Shown piece after piece: positions 7,747 through 17,380 of a stretch of 45,410 bases of DNA. The notes below the pieces were generated by a model, which did no database searches, had not been told where the DNA came from, and saw only the letters and a program-made list of their open reading frames with translations. Source of the stretch: Thiotrichales bacterium 19S3-11 (GTDB lineage Bacteria; Pseudomonadota; Gammaproteobacteria; Francisellales; Francisellaceae); assembly GCA_021713295.1 (NCBI GenBank), contig JAKJJU010000024.1, forward strand, positions 1 through 45,410, in the 5' to 3' direction. The position numbers and the translations under genes were made by a program. Within the stretch, counting starts at the first letter, position 1; every line of letters begins with the position of its first letter.

Positions 7747-9912
7747 ATGACTACGATACTATCAGGATTAAATAAACCTCAGAAAGAAGCAGTTATTGCC
7801 GCAAGTCACAATACATTAGTTTTAGCTGGCGCTGGTAGCGGTAAAACACGAGTCTTAACGCATAGAATTGCTTATCTATGTAAAGAACAATCGTTATCAC
7901 CGTTAGAAATTCTAGCTGTAACATTTACCAATAAAGCAGCTAATGAAATGCGAGGGCGAGTTGAGTCATTATTAAATGTAAATCCTTTTGGGATGTGGAT
8001 TGGTACATTCCATGGAATTGCGCATCGTCTACTTAGGCGTCATGGTGATCAGATTGGTTTAGATCGAAAATTTAGAATATTGGATCAAGACGAACAACTG
8101 CAAGTGATCAAACGGTTACTCAAAAATATGCAAATTGATGATAGCTTTTATCCACCAAAAACCGTGCAACAATTTATCAATGCCCGTAAGGATGATGGTA
8201 TTCGTGCAACGGAATTATCCTATAAGAAAGATAGTCGTTTTGATTGTGAACTGATAAGAATATATCATGCTTATGAGCTTCAACTTAAAGCAGATAAAGC
8301 ATTAGACTTTGCTGATCTGTTGCTCTATGCCTATCAGTTATGGAAAGCTCCAAGCGTGTTAGAACATTATCAAAATCGATTTAAAGCTATTTTGGTTGAT
8401 GAATTTCAGGATACTAATGATATTCAGTATCGTTGGTTAAAAGCTTTGGTTAATGAAACTAATCATATTATGGTTGTCGGTGATGATGATCAGTCTATCT
8501 ATGGCTGGCGAGGCGCTAAAGTTGAAAATATATTTAAGTTTAAACAAGAGTTTGCACCAGTTGAGATTATTCGTCTTGAACAAAATTATCGTTCAACTCA
8601 AGTTATTCTAAATGCAGCGAATGGTATTATTAAGCATAATGATCAACGTATGGGTAAACAGTTATGGTCTGAGGGAAATCAAGGAGATAAATTAAAGCTT
8701 TATGAGGCATTAGATGAGCGTGATGAAGCTTTATTTATTGCGGGAACAATTCAAAATCTTATTGAGAGTAAAGCTATATTACCATCTTCCATTGCCATAT
8801 TATATCGATCAAATGCTCAATCTAGGGTATTAGAAGAAGCTTTATTACAAAAACAAATACCCTATCGTATTTATGGTGGTTTAAGGTTTTTTGAGCGTGC
8901 TGAGATTAAAGATGCATTAGCTTATTTACGTTTACTTGTTTTAAGGGAAGATAATGTGGCTTTTGAACGCATTATTAATACGCCAACGAGAGGTATTGGG
9001 CTTAAAACAGTTGAAAAGCTAAGAGAAATAGCCAGAGAAAAAGAAATTAGTTTATGGCAGAGCGCACTTGAATTGTCAGAAGATAAGCGAGTAACATCGC
9101 GCACAAGAGCTAATTTAATAGGGTTTGTTAAGCTTATTGAACATATGAGCTTGCAGCTAGAAGACTACAGTTTAAAGGAGAAAATACGCTTTGTACTAGA
9201 GGCATCAGGTTTAATGGCAATGTATCGAAATGATAAAAAGGAAATTGCCAAACAGAAACTTGAGAACTTAGAGGAACTAGTTAATGCGGCTAATGAATTT
9301 ATTCCAATGGTAGCAATTGATGTTAATGAAAATGACTTATTAGAGGAGTTTTTAACGTTTGCTGTATTAGAGTCCGGTGAAGGTAGGGCTGATGAGTTTA
9401 CATCAAGTGTACAATTAATGACGTTACATTCTGCTAAAGGGTTGGAATTTCCATATGTTTTTATCTCAGGCCTTGAGGAAGGATTATTTCCTAGCCACCG
9501 AGCACAGGATGAAGATCGCTTAAGTGAAGAACGGCGTCTTTGTTATGTTGGAATTACACGTGCAATGCAGCAATTATATCTATCTTATGCGAGAGTTCGG
9601 CATCAATATGGTGATATTAATTATCAAAAGAAATCTCGCTTTATTCAAGAAATTCCAGAAGCATTAATTGAAGAGGTAAGATTAAGGCAAACGCATGCAA
9701 AATCTCAGTTTGGTTTTGGTTTTAATTCAAGTGTTGAAACTAATACCAGTGTATTTAACTCAGGTGATCTTGTTAGCCACCATAAATTTGGTATCGGTGT
9801 TTTTATCAAAGAAGAAGGCATTGGAGATCAGCGACGCTATATTATTGACTTTAAAGGTGGCCATGGCGTTAAAACGCTATTAGCTCGGATGATTGAATTA
9901 GAAAAAATTTAG
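7747..9912 (+). CDS. uvrD: DNA helicase II
   Basis: A 721-aa SF1A 3'-5' DNA helicase acting in nucleotide-excision and mismatch repair and in clearing replication blocks. Motifs appear in order: Walker A AGAGSGKT at about 27-34, Ia VTFTNKAANEMR, GTFHGIAHRLLRRH, Walker B VDEFQDTN, motif III GDDDQSIYGWRGA, IV LEQNYRST, LYRSNAQSRVLEEALL, motif V LMTLHSAKGLEFPYVF and VI YVGITRAMQQLYL. The C-terminal Tudor-like tail (GDLVSHHKFGIGVF) that binds RNA polymerase in UvrD/PcrA is intact. Conservation is close to E. coli UvrD across the whole length. A GTG at 7735 also opens the frame, but the ATG at 7747 matches the E. coli start and has AAGTGGA just upstream. Confidence 0.97.
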   Translation: MTTILSGLNKPQKEAVIAASHNTLVLAGAGSGKTRVLTHRIAYLCKEQSLSPLEILAVTFTNKAANEMRGRVESLLNVNPFGMWIGTFHGIAHRLLRRHGDQIGLDRKFRILDQDEQLQVIKRLLKNMQIDDSFYPPKTVQQFINARKDDGIRATELSYKKDSRFDCELIRIYHAYELQLKADKALDFADLLLYAYQLWKAPSVLEHYQNRFKAILVDEFQDTNDIQYRWLKALVNETNHIMVVGDDDQSIYGWRGAKVENIFKFKQEFAPVEIIRLEQNYRSTQVILNAANGIIKHNDQRMGKQLWSEGNQGDKLKLYEALDERDEALFIAGTIQNLIESKAILPSSIAILYRSNAQSRVLEEALLQKQIPYRIYGGLRFFERAEIKDALAYLRLLVLREDNVAFERIINTPTRGIGLKTVEKLREIAREKEISLWQSALELSEDKRVTSRTRANLIGFVKLIEHMSLQLEDYSLKEKIRFVLEASGLMAMYRNDKKEIAKQKLENLEELVNAANEFIPMVAIDVNENDLLEEFLTFAVLESGEGRADEFTSSVQLMTLHSAKGLEFPYVFISGLEEGLFPSHRAQDEDRLSEERRLCYVGITRAMQQLYLSYARVRHQYGDINYQKKSRFIQEIPEALIEEVRLRQTHAKSQFGFGFNSSVETNTSVFNSGDLVSHHKFGIGVFIKEEGIGDQRRYIIDFKGGHGVKTLLARMIELEKI

Positions 9913-10025
9913 ATAGGTTAGATAAGCTGTCAATTGTATTTAGATTAATTTCTTTAAGTAATTTCATTGAAATCAATTAAAATAATAATAGAGATAGCAA
10001 TTAGTTATTTGGTATTTTTTAGAAG

Positions 10026-11786
10026 ATGGGTATAGAGATTACAAAGCAAACGTTAAGAGCTCAGCGGCGTTTGTGTATTTATCATACTGAGTTTGATGCT
10101 AGGAAAAAAACATTATTATTTATTCATGGCTTAGGTGGTAAAGCGCGTGATTGGCACCACCAATGGCGTCACTATGAAGCGTGTTATAACCTATTAAGCA
10201 TTGACTTATATGGGCATGGCAGTAGCGGTTTTTCAAAACATAAATATGATTATAGCATTTTATCTTTTATTCTTGATTTTCAAGCATTGTTAGAGAAACA
10301 TGACTATCATCATATTACGATATTTTGTCATGGCTATGGTGCTTTAATTGGCCTAAATTTAGCAACGATTTATCCTAATAAAGTGTTAAAAGTAATCATG
10401 TTAAATCCAGTTACTCTAGAGTTAGATCAATTACTACGGTCTAAATGGTGGCATAGGTTGCCGGCTGCTTGTATTCGACTTTTATTTAGGCTAGGGTTTT
10501 GGAATGGCATGTGGTATCGCCAGATTGAAAGTAAAGATAAGCGATCAGTGCTTGTATTAAAGTATGCGCTTAAAATGATTAGCTTTACCCCTCAAATACA
10601 TTATAACCAAGTCAAGCAGCAGGTCTTATTGTTGCTAAGTAAACATCACCCATTAATTATTAGTAAAAGTATTGCAAAATATTATTCCAAACGGATCAGG
10701 CGTCTTAGAACCAAGTTTTTAGCATCAGAAGATTATGAGTTAATGAACTATTATGAGCAAGTTGATTTTTATAGTGATCAGTTAATCGAACATTTGAACA
10801 TTTCAGCCTTTAGAAACTTAGTATTTGAAGGTGCAGGTATTCGAGGAATAGCTTATAGCGGTGTTGTGAGTGCTTTGGATGATTTAGGCATTATGTCTCA
10901 CATTAAACGGGTAGCAGGAGTTTCTGCGGGTGCTATTTATGCAGCTTTAGTTGCACTTAGGTATGATAAACATGAGCTATACCATGCAATAGCACCATTA
11001 GACTTCAGACAATTTATCGACAGAGGTAATAATTTTATTTCTAATACAACTCGTTTTTTGTCTGATTTTGGTTGGTATCGGGGTGATCGATTTTATGATT
11101 GGATGAGTGCTAGAATTGCTGAAAAAGCTGGACGCAGTGATATTACCTTTCGTGATCTTAAATCTTTAGGTGGGCTTGATTTGTATATTATTGCAACAAA
11201 TATGTCAAAGCGGTGTGCCGATGTTTTTTCTTATGAAAATACACCTGAAGTTCAAATTCGCGATGCAATACGAATGTCTATGAGTATTCCTTTATACTAT
11301 CGAGCAATTAAGCAAGACTCAAGTGAAGGCGAATGTGTTATGATTGATGGTGGTATGACGTGGAACTATCCTATTCATTTATTTGATGATAAAAAGTTTA
11401 TTGAAAACCCTATTAATGTTGGTCATACAAAATACAATGGTAGTGATGATAGTTATTGTTTTAATTATGAAACATTAGGCTTCAGGTTAGAGCCATTATT
11501 TCAGTTACCTAATTATGAACAACAAGAAAAAAGTTATCAAAAGATTAGTAATTTAGTAGATTATGCCAAAGTGCTAATGGAATTTATCGCAGAGGTTAGT
11601 GTCAAAGGTCATTTACCTAAAGATGATTGGAATCGTACGGTATTTGTTGATACGTTGGATATTGGTGCGATGGATTTTTCGATTTCATCTGAGAAAACAA
11701 AGTTGTTAATAAAGCAAGGAAAAACGGGTGTTCAGAAACACTTTGCTTGGCGAATGAGCCAAGATGGGATAAGATTCCCACAGTAA
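10026..11786 (+). CDS. Patatin-like phospholipase fused to an alpha/beta-hydrolase-like domain
   Basis: A 586-aa two-domain protein. Residues about 1-230 look like an alpha/beta-hydrolase (LLFIHGLGGKARDW oxyanion loop, IDLYGHGSSG, then the nucleophile-elbow strand). The elbow reads FCHGYGAL (100-107), so the usual serine is Gly103 and this domain should be inactive. Residues about 262-520 form a patatin domain: oxyanion GAGIRG (269-274), nucleophile GVSAGA with Ser300, and the catalytic-Asp motif DGG (Asp441), all intact. Patatins hydrolyse acyl chains of phospholipids and several are host-targeted lipases in intracellular bacteria. No signal peptide is visible. The gene lies 113 bp after uvrD and 66 bp before rluB. 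The lipase call is firm; localisation and target are open. Confidence 0.85.
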   Translation: MGIEITKQTLRAQRRLCIYHTEFDARKKTLLFIHGLGGKARDWHHQWRHYEACYNLLSIDLYGHGSSGFSKHKYDYSILSFILDFQALLEKHDYHHITIFCHGYGALIGLNLATIYPNKVLKVIMLNPVTLELDQLLRSKWWHRLPAACIRLLFRLGFWNGMWYRQIESKDKRSVLVLKYALKMISFTPQIHYNQVKQQVLLLLSKHHPLIISKSIAKYYSKRIRRLRTKFLASEDYELMNYYEQVDFYSDQLIEHLNISAFRNLVFEGAGIRGIAYSGVVSALDDLGIMSHIKRVAGVSAGAIYAALVALRYDKHELYHAIAPLDFRQFIDRGNNFISNTTRFLSDFGWYRGDRFYDWMSARIAEKAGRSDITFRDLKSLGGLDLYIIATNMSKRCADVFSYENTPEVQIRDAIRMSMSIPLYYRAIKQDSSEGECVMIDGGMTWNYPIHLFDDKKFIENPINVGHTKYNGSDDSYCFNYETLGFRLEPLFQLPNYEQQEKSYQKISNLVDYAKVLMEFIAEVSVKGHLPKDDWNRTVFVDTLDIGAMDFSISSEKTKLLIKQGKTGVQKHFAWRMSQDGIRFPQ

Positions 11787-11852
11787 TGGTTAATTGGCTA
11801 ATCTAGAAATTAGTTTAGCTATTACAGAGAATTTGTTTAATTAAGGGTAATT

Positions 11853-12695
11853 GTGAATAAAAAAACAAAAATGGCTAAATCAAAAAGTAATGATGTTCTA
11901 AAGCCTGAAAAATTACAAAAAATTTTGGCGCAAGCAGGTATTGGTTCTAGAAGGCAGATGGAAGAATGGATTCAGGCGGGCCGAATTTTAGTTAATGGGC
12001 GTACGGCGGAAACTGGTATGCGAGTAACGCTAAATGATCGCATTGAAGTAGACGGTAAACCACTACTGAAAATGGCAACATTTTTAACAAGGCCTAGAGT
12101 TGTTCTTTATCATAAGCCAGCAGGTGAAATCTGTTCAAGTGTCGATTCTGAGGGGCGTAAAACGGTTTTTGATGCGTTACCAAAGCTAAAAAATGGCCGT
12201 TGGGTAATGGTTGGAAGACTTGATTATAATACTTCAGGTGTTTTGTTATTTACAACAGATGGAGAATTGGCTAATCGTTTAATGCATCCATCGTATGAAC
12301 TTGAACGTGAATATGCAGTTCGCTTATTTGGCGAAGTGACAGATGATATGCTAGAGTCGCTGAAATCTGGTGTGACATTAGACGATGGTTTGGCTAAGTT
12401 TGATTCAATTGCGTTTAAAGGGGGAGAAGGTTTAAATACTTGGTATCATGTGATTTTAAGGGAAGGAAGAAATCGAGAAGTTAGACGTATGTGGGAATCA
12501 TTTGAAGGTATTCGAGTTAGTCGCTTAACGAGAGTGCGATATGGTGATATTATTCTGCCGCGAAATTTATCCCAAGGGAAGGCGATTGAGTTAACAGCAG
12601 TACAGGTTAACGATCTGCGAAAATCAGTTGGTATGCGCTCATTTACATTCCCTAAATCCATTTATAATAAAAATAAAGTTAAATCATTTAAATAA
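11853..12695 (+). CDS. rluB: 23S rRNA pseudouridine-2605 synthase
   Basis: A 280-aa protein with an S4 RNA-binding domain (EKLQKILAQAGIGSRRQMEE, about 18-75) and an RsuA/RluB-type synthase domain. The catalytic aspartate lies in GRLDYNTSGVLLFTTDG at about 120, with the RLMHPSYELEREY and REGRNREVRRM motifs after it. RluB converts U2605 in 23S rRNA helix 93 to pseudouridine. It is distinguished from RsuA by RLDYNTSG followed by GRNREVRRMWE. The GTG at 11853 is chosen as start because AAGGG lies just upstream, whereas the next ATG (11871) has no Shine-Dalgarno. The C-terminus is short and basic (KNKVKSFK), without the long tail of E. coli RluB. Confidence 0.93.
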   Translation: MNKKTKMAKSKSNDVLKPEKLQKILAQAGIGSRRQMEEWIQAGRILVNGRTAETGMRVTLNDRIEVDGKPLLKMATFLTRPRVVLYHKPAGEICSSVDSEGRKTVFDALPKLKNGRWVMVGRLDYNTSGVLLFTTDGELANRLMHPSYELEREYAVRLFGEVTDDMLESLKSGVTLDDGLAKFDSIAFKGGEGLNTWYHVILREGRNREVRRMWESFEGIRVSRLTRVRYGDIILPRNLSQGKAIELTAVQVNDLRKSVGMRSFTFPKSIYNKNKVKSFK

Positions 12696-12724
12696 ATTTA
12701 TTTATTCAACCAAAGGCTTTAGTT

Positions 12725-13063
12725 ATGTTTGTAGTTATCTATCGAGTGTATGTAAAAGAAGCTAAAGAAGATGAGTATCAAAATTTATGGCATAAGGTAG
12801 CTAATTATTTTATTGAATATCGTGGCGCAATAGGCTCTGTTTTGCATAAAACAGATCAAGGTTTTTTTCTTGCTTATTCAAGGTGGCCAGATAAACAAAC
12901 TCGTGATGCATCTTGGCCAGGAGAAAATGCACCCTCCAATGTTTTACCAGGAGATATTCGTCAAAGCATTTTAAAAATGAGAGACTGTGTTATAAAAGAT
13001 AAGAAGCTACCTGAGATTACTATGGAAGTTATCGATGATTTGTTATTTAAGCAAGTTAGGTAA
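12725..13063 (+). CDS. Small dimeric alpha-beta barrel (ABM-like) protein
   Basis: A 112-aa protein of ferredoxin-like fold. The start MFVVIYRVYVKEAKEDEYQN is followed by a helix, a GSVLHKTDQGFFLAYSRWPD strand pair, and SILKMRDCVI, the pattern of antibiotic-biosynthesis-monooxygenase (ABM) domain proteins. Many such proteins are small homodimeric enzymes or stress-related proteins of unknown substrate, and the sequence names no reaction here. It lies 29 bp after rluB in the same orientation and converges with the LOG-family gene, its stop being 6 bp from that gene's stop. No terminator is seen in the gap. Confidence 0.65.
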   Translation: MFVVIYRVYVKEAKEDEYQNLWHKVANYFIEYRGAIGSVLHKTDQGFFLAYSRWPDKQTRDASWPGENAPSNVLPGDIRQSILKMRDCVIKDKKLPEITMEVIDDLLFKQVR

Positions 13064-13069
13064 ATAATA

Positions 13070-13810
13070 TTAAAACTCAAAATCATCTTTAGCTTGTTCA
13101 ATGCACTCTTCTGCTGTTTCTTGCTGAGTATCTTTAGTGTGCTCTTTAATTTGAGCGATTACCTCTTGTGTATCGTCAGTGACAAATAATAAGTCTAAGT
13201 CTTCTGGGCTTATTGTTTTTTCTTCAGCAACAACATTTTTTAACCAGGTAATTAAACCAGCCCAGTAAGATTTGCCAACTAAGATAACTGGCATATACTT
13301 TTTCTTTTTTGTTTGAATTAAAGTAACAATATCAAATAGTTCATCTAAAGTACCAAAACCACCAGGCATAACGATATAGGCCAGTGAATGTTTAATAAAG
13401 GTTGCTTTGCGAGTAAAGAAATAACGATAACGTAACGTAATGTCTTGATGACCATTAGAAACTTGTTCAAATGGCAAATCAATATTCAAACCAACACTTA
13501 GAGATGAACCAAGCGATGCACCAACATTTGCTGCTTGCATGATACCAGGGCCACCGCCTGTAATAATGCTAAAGCCTTCATCAGAGAGTAATGTTGCAAT
13601 CTCTTGTGCTTGCTGGTAGTAGCGGTTGCCTTCTTTAAGGCGAGCAGAGCCGAATATACTTACAGCAGGTCTTATATGATCAAGGCGTTCATGACCTTCA
13701 ACGAGTTCAGCAATAATTTTGAATAAATTCCAAGTTTCTTTGGCATTTACATAGGGACTTTCTCTTAACGCTCTTGAGTGAGGTTGGATTCTTGTTTTAT
13801 TAAATGTCAT
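13070..13810 (-). CDS. LOG-family protein (nucleoside monophosphate phosphoribohydrolase fold)
   Basis: A 246-aa cytosolic protein with the LOG/TIGR00730 signatures GGGPGIMQAANVGA (about 85-98) and the active-site motif PGGFGTLDELFDIVTLIQT (about 149-167). Family members hydrolyse the N-glycosidic bond of nucleoside 5'-monophosphates (cytokinin activation in plants, AMP/IMP-type substrates in bacteria). Older databases call them lysine decarboxylases, which is not supported. The N-terminal extension (about 50 residues with ETWNLFKIIAELVEGHERLD) and acidic C-terminal tail are typical of the longer bacterial type. The ATG at 13810 has GGGAG 7 nt upstream. It diverges from frmA. Confidence 0.88.
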   Translation of the reverse strand: MTFNKTRIQPHSRALRESPYVNAKETWNLFKIIAELVEGHERLDHIRPAVSIFGSARLKEGNRYYQQAQEIATLLSDEGFSIITGGGPGIMQAANVGASLGSSLSVGLNIDLPFEQVSNGHQDITLRYRYFFTRKATFIKHSLAYIVMPGGFGTLDELFDIVTLIQTKKKKYMPVILVGKSYWAGLITWLKNVVAEEKTISPEDLDLLFVTDDTQEVIAQIKEHTKDTQQETAEECIEQAKDDFEF

Positions 13811-13840
13811 ATATTATCTCCCTTAATGAAGGATTAGTCG

Positions 13841-13857
13841 CTGCCATACCTTGGCAG
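13841..13857. promoter_or_regulatory. Perfect inverted repeat in the LOG/frmA divergent control region
   Basis: CTGCCA-TACCT-TGGCAG is a perfect 6-bp inverted repeat around a 5-bp centre. It lies about 30 bp before the LOG-family start and about 180 bp before frmA. It could be an operator or a leader hairpin of the LOG transcript. No regulator gene is nearby. Confidence 0.35.
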
Positions 13858-13966
13858 ATACAGTTGGTGATTTAATTTATCCTATATTTTTATTATAGAG
13901 CTTTAAAGTGCTGGATGCCTAAGGAATTTTTAGTGTGTAGTTAATTTAATAGGTCAACAAATCTTA

Positions 13967-13994
13967 TTGTTTATATCAATGGCTATGGCATAAT
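13967..13994 (+). promoter_or_regulatory. Probable sigma-70 promoter of frmA-frmB
   Basis: TTGTTT (13967-13972) and CATAAT (13989-13994) are separated by 16 bp. This would start transcription about 37 nt before the frmA ATG. The match is moderate and comes from inspection only. Confidence 0.4.
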
Positions 13995-14017
13995 CTTGAT
14001 GATTAATTAAATTTTGA

Positions 14018-15160
<1,143 letters not shown>

Positions 15161-15182
15161 ATAGGAGATATTAATTGTTATT

Positions 15183-16034
15183 ATGGATTTAGTTAGTTCA
15201 ACTCAATGCTTTGGCGGCTCACATCAGCGATATACGCATTATTCAGATACCTTAAACACACAGATGCAATTTGCTGTGTATTTACCGCCACAGTATCAAA
15301 ATCAAGCAACACCATTATTATACTGGTTATCGGGTTTAACGTGTACCGATGAAAACTTTATGCAAAAAGCTGGCGCATTGAAGCTTGCCTCTGAGTTAGG
15401 GTTGGCAATTATAGCGCCTGATACCTCACCTCGCGGAGATAATGTGCCAGATGATCCACAAAATGCTTATGATTTTGGTATAGGCGCAGGCTTTTATCTA
15501 AATGCCTTGAAAGAACCCTGGCGTGAAAATTATCAGATGTATGACTATATACTAAAGGAACTGCCCAGTATTGTTGAAAATAATTTTAAATTTATAGGTA
15601 AGCCAGCACTATCTGGACACTCTATGGGAGGACATGGCGCATTGGTATTAGCGCTTAGAAATCCTCAAAATTTTGGTTCAGTATCCGCATTTAGTCCAAT
15701 TTGTCATCCAACAATCGTACCTTGGGGGAAAAAGGCTTTTTCAAACTATTTAGGTGATGATGAAACTCTTTGGGCTAAGTATGATAGCGTTATATTAATG
15801 AAAAATTTATCAACAGTAGGCGCTATGCCTGAAATATTAATTGATCAGGGGGATAATGATCAGTTTTTAGAAGTTCAATTAAAACCTGAATTATTAGAAA
15901 AAGCAGCTAAACAAGTAAACTATCCATTAACATTGCGTTATCAAAAAGGTTACGATCATAGTTATTACTTTATTTCAACGTTTATTAATGATCATTTGAT
16001 GTTCCATCATAATAGATTTGAAATGAATTTTTAA
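15183..16034 (+). CDS. frmB: S-formylglutathione hydrolase
   Basis: A 283-aa esterase-D family alpha/beta hydrolase that cleaves S-formylglutathione to formate and glutathione, completing the pathway started by FrmA. The nucleophile motif is SGHSMGGHGAL at about 146-156, with the oxyanion segment WLSGLTCTDENFMQKAGA, the family signature DTSPRGDNVPDDPQNAYDFG, and the catalytic His in YDHSYYFISTFI near the C-terminus. Length and motifs match the family throughout. It is almost certainly co-transcribed with frmA. No terminator is visible before the ribosomal-protein promoter. Confidence 0.96.
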   Translation: MDLVSSTQCFGGSHQRYTHYSDTLNTQMQFAVYLPPQYQNQATPLLYWLSGLTCTDENFMQKAGALKLASELGLAIIAPDTSPRGDNVPDDPQNAYDFGIGAGFYLNALKEPWRENYQMYDYILKELPSIVENNFKFIGKPALSGHSMGGHGALVLALRNPQNFGSVSAFSPICHPTIVPWGKKAFSNYLGDDETLWAKYDSVILMKNLSTVGAMPEILIDQGDNDQFLEVQLKPELLEKAAKQVNYPLTLRYQKGYDHSYYFISTFINDHLMFHHNRFEMNF

Positions 16035-16089
16035 AATAAGAGTTATTTTGAAGTATAGCTTATGCAGTTTAAATAAATCCTAAATAAGT

Positions 16090-16118
16090 TTGCCTTTTTA
16101 TTTAATTTCATATAGAAT
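16090..16118 (+). promoter_or_regulatory. Probable sigma-70 promoter of the rpsF operon
   Basis: TTGCCT (16090-16095), a 17-bp spacer, then TAGAAT (16113-16118), with TATAGAAT overlapping. A leader of roughly 90 nt follows before rpsF. S6:S18 complexes autoregulate through a CCG-containing rpsF leader structure in many bacteria; an ACCGAAAGGAG stretch here holds both a CCG and the ribosome-binding site, but I cannot establish the fold. Confidence 0.5.
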
Positions 16119-16213
16119 TTCACCCGCTCTTTGCGTTTCATGCTTGATTTGATTATTAAAAATTGAAGCGCTTATCGCAACGTTAAAGATAAACCGAAAG
16201 GAGTAGAATAAAC

Positions 16214-16561
16214 ATGCGTCATTATGAAGTCGTATTTATTGCACACCCTGATCAAAGTGATCAGATGCCAGCGATGCTTGAGCGTTATCGCGAAATTATT
16301 GAAAAAGATGGTGGTAAAATCCATCGTCTAGAAGACTGGGGTCGTCGTCAGTTAGCTTATCCAATCGAAAAGTTACATAAGGCACACTATATCTTGATGA
16401 ACATTGAATGTAATCAAACTGCCTTAAATGAGCTTGAAGAGTCATTCCGTTATAATGATGCAATTCTTCGTCGTTTGATTTTAACTAAAGATGAAGCAAT
16501 TACTGAATCGTCAGTGATGATGAGTGAATCAAAGAAAAAAGTTGAAACAACGACAGCTTAA
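16214..16561 (+). CDS. rpsF: 30S ribosomal protein S6
   Basis: A 115-aa S6 protein, which binds the central platform of the 30S subunit together with S18. The family pattern is complete: [20 protein letters not shown], the [19 protein letters not shown] strand and loop, and [33 protein letters not shown] strong AAAGGAG Shine-Dalgarno precedes the ATG. The C-terminal tail is short and lacks the long Glu-rich extension of E. coli S6. It is first in the rpsF-rpsR-rplI operon, 17 bp before rpsR. Confidence 0.98.
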   Translation: MRHYEVVFIAHPDQSDQMPAMLERYREIIEKDGGKIHRLEDWGRRQLAYPIEKLHKAHYILMNIECNQTALNELEESFRYNDAILRRLILTKDEAITESSVMMSESKKKVETTTA

Positions 16562-16578
16562 TTTTAAGGAGTATTACT

Positions 16579-16803
16579 ATGCGTTTAAATCGCCGTCGTA
16601 AAATGTGCCGTTTCAAAGTTGAAGGCGTAAAAGAAATTGATTATAAAGATTTGCATACGTTGAAAAGCTATATTACTGAAACGGGTAAAATTGTACCAAG
16701 TCGTATTACAGGCACAAGTGCTAAGTATCAACGTCAAATTGCTACTGCAATTAAGCGTGCTCGCTTTTTAGCATTATTGCCTTATTGTGATCATCATTAT
16801 TAA
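16579..16803 (+). CDS. rpsR: 30S ribosomal protein S18
   Basis: A 74-aa basic protein with the canonical S18 core ([40 protein letters not shown], then [17 protein letters not shown]). It partners S6 on the 30S platform. It follows rpsF by 17 bp with TAAGGAG upstream of its ATG. In many gammaproteobacteria priB lies between rpsF and rpsR; there is no room for it here. Confidence 0.98.
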   Translation: MRLNRRRKMCRFKVEGVKEIDYKDLHTLKSYITETGKIVPSRITGTSAKYQRQIATAIKRARFLALLPYCDHHY

Positions 16804-16848
16804 TTAATAGCGATTTATTTTTAATTTAAATTTAAGAGGCTTTTCAAG

Positions 16849-17298
16849 ATGGAAATTATCTTAAAAGAAAAAGTAGAAAACCTAGGTAAGCTAGGTGAAG
16901 TAGTTAGAGTTCGTTCTGGTTATGCGCGTAATTACTTAATACCTTACGGCAAGGCAGTTCAAGCAACTGCTGATAATGTTAAGGCATTTGAAACGCAGAA
17001 AGCTGAACTTGAGCGTTTAGAAAATGAACGTATTGCTAAGGCACAGGCGAATGCTGAAAAAATTCAAAGCAAAAGCTTTGAAATTAAAGCACAAGCAGGT
17101 GATGGCGGTAAATTATTTGGTTCTGTTGGCACTAAAGAAGTTGCTGATATTATCAAAGAAGCATCAGGAATTGAGGTTGAGCGCCGTCATGTGCGTATGC
17201 CAGAAGGTGCGATTCGTCAAATTGGTGAATATCAAGTTAGTCTTCATTTGCATACAGGTGTAGATATAACAGTAACAATTATGGTTGTTGCACAATAA
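16849..17298 (+). CDS. rplI: 50S ribosomal protein L9
   Basis: A 149-aa L9 protein with its two-lobed layout. The N-terminal rRNA-binding domain holds the family signature GKLGEVVRVRSGYARNYLIP at about 13-32. A long central helix rich in Glu/Lys/Ala follows, then a C-terminal lobe (GDGGKLFGSVGTKEVADII, EGAIRQIGEYQVSLHLH). It binds 23S rRNA near the L1 stalk and helps maintain the reading frame. It is 45 bp after rpsR and is followed by a strong terminator. Confidence 0.98.
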   Translation: MEIILKEKVENLGKLGEVVRVRSGYARNYLIPYGKAVQATADNVKAFETQKAELERLENERIAKAQANAEKIQSKSFEIKAQAGDGGKLFGSVGTKEVADIIKEASGIEVERRHVRMPEGAIRQIGEYQVSLHLHTGVDITVTIMVVAQ

Positions 17299-17337
17299 TT
17301 GATGATTGTATCTTTTCTAAAAGACACTAAAATAGGA

Positions 17338-17363
17338 GGCTGTGTATTAACACAGCCTTTTTT
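17338..17363 (+). terminator. Rho-independent terminator after rplI
   Basis: GGCTGTGT, a 4-nt loop (ATTA), and ACACAGCC form a perfect 8-bp stem followed directly by six T residues. It ends the ribosomal-protein operon 18 bp before the dnaB start, so dnaB needs read-through or a promoter overlapping this spacer. Confidence 0.93.
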
Positions 17364-17380
17364 GTTTTGGATGGATATTA

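Noticed and set aside
13070-13810. Lysine decarboxylase
   Set aside because: PGGxGTxxE and GGGxGxM motifs identify a LOG-family phosphoribohydrolase; the decarboxylase label is a historical misannotation.
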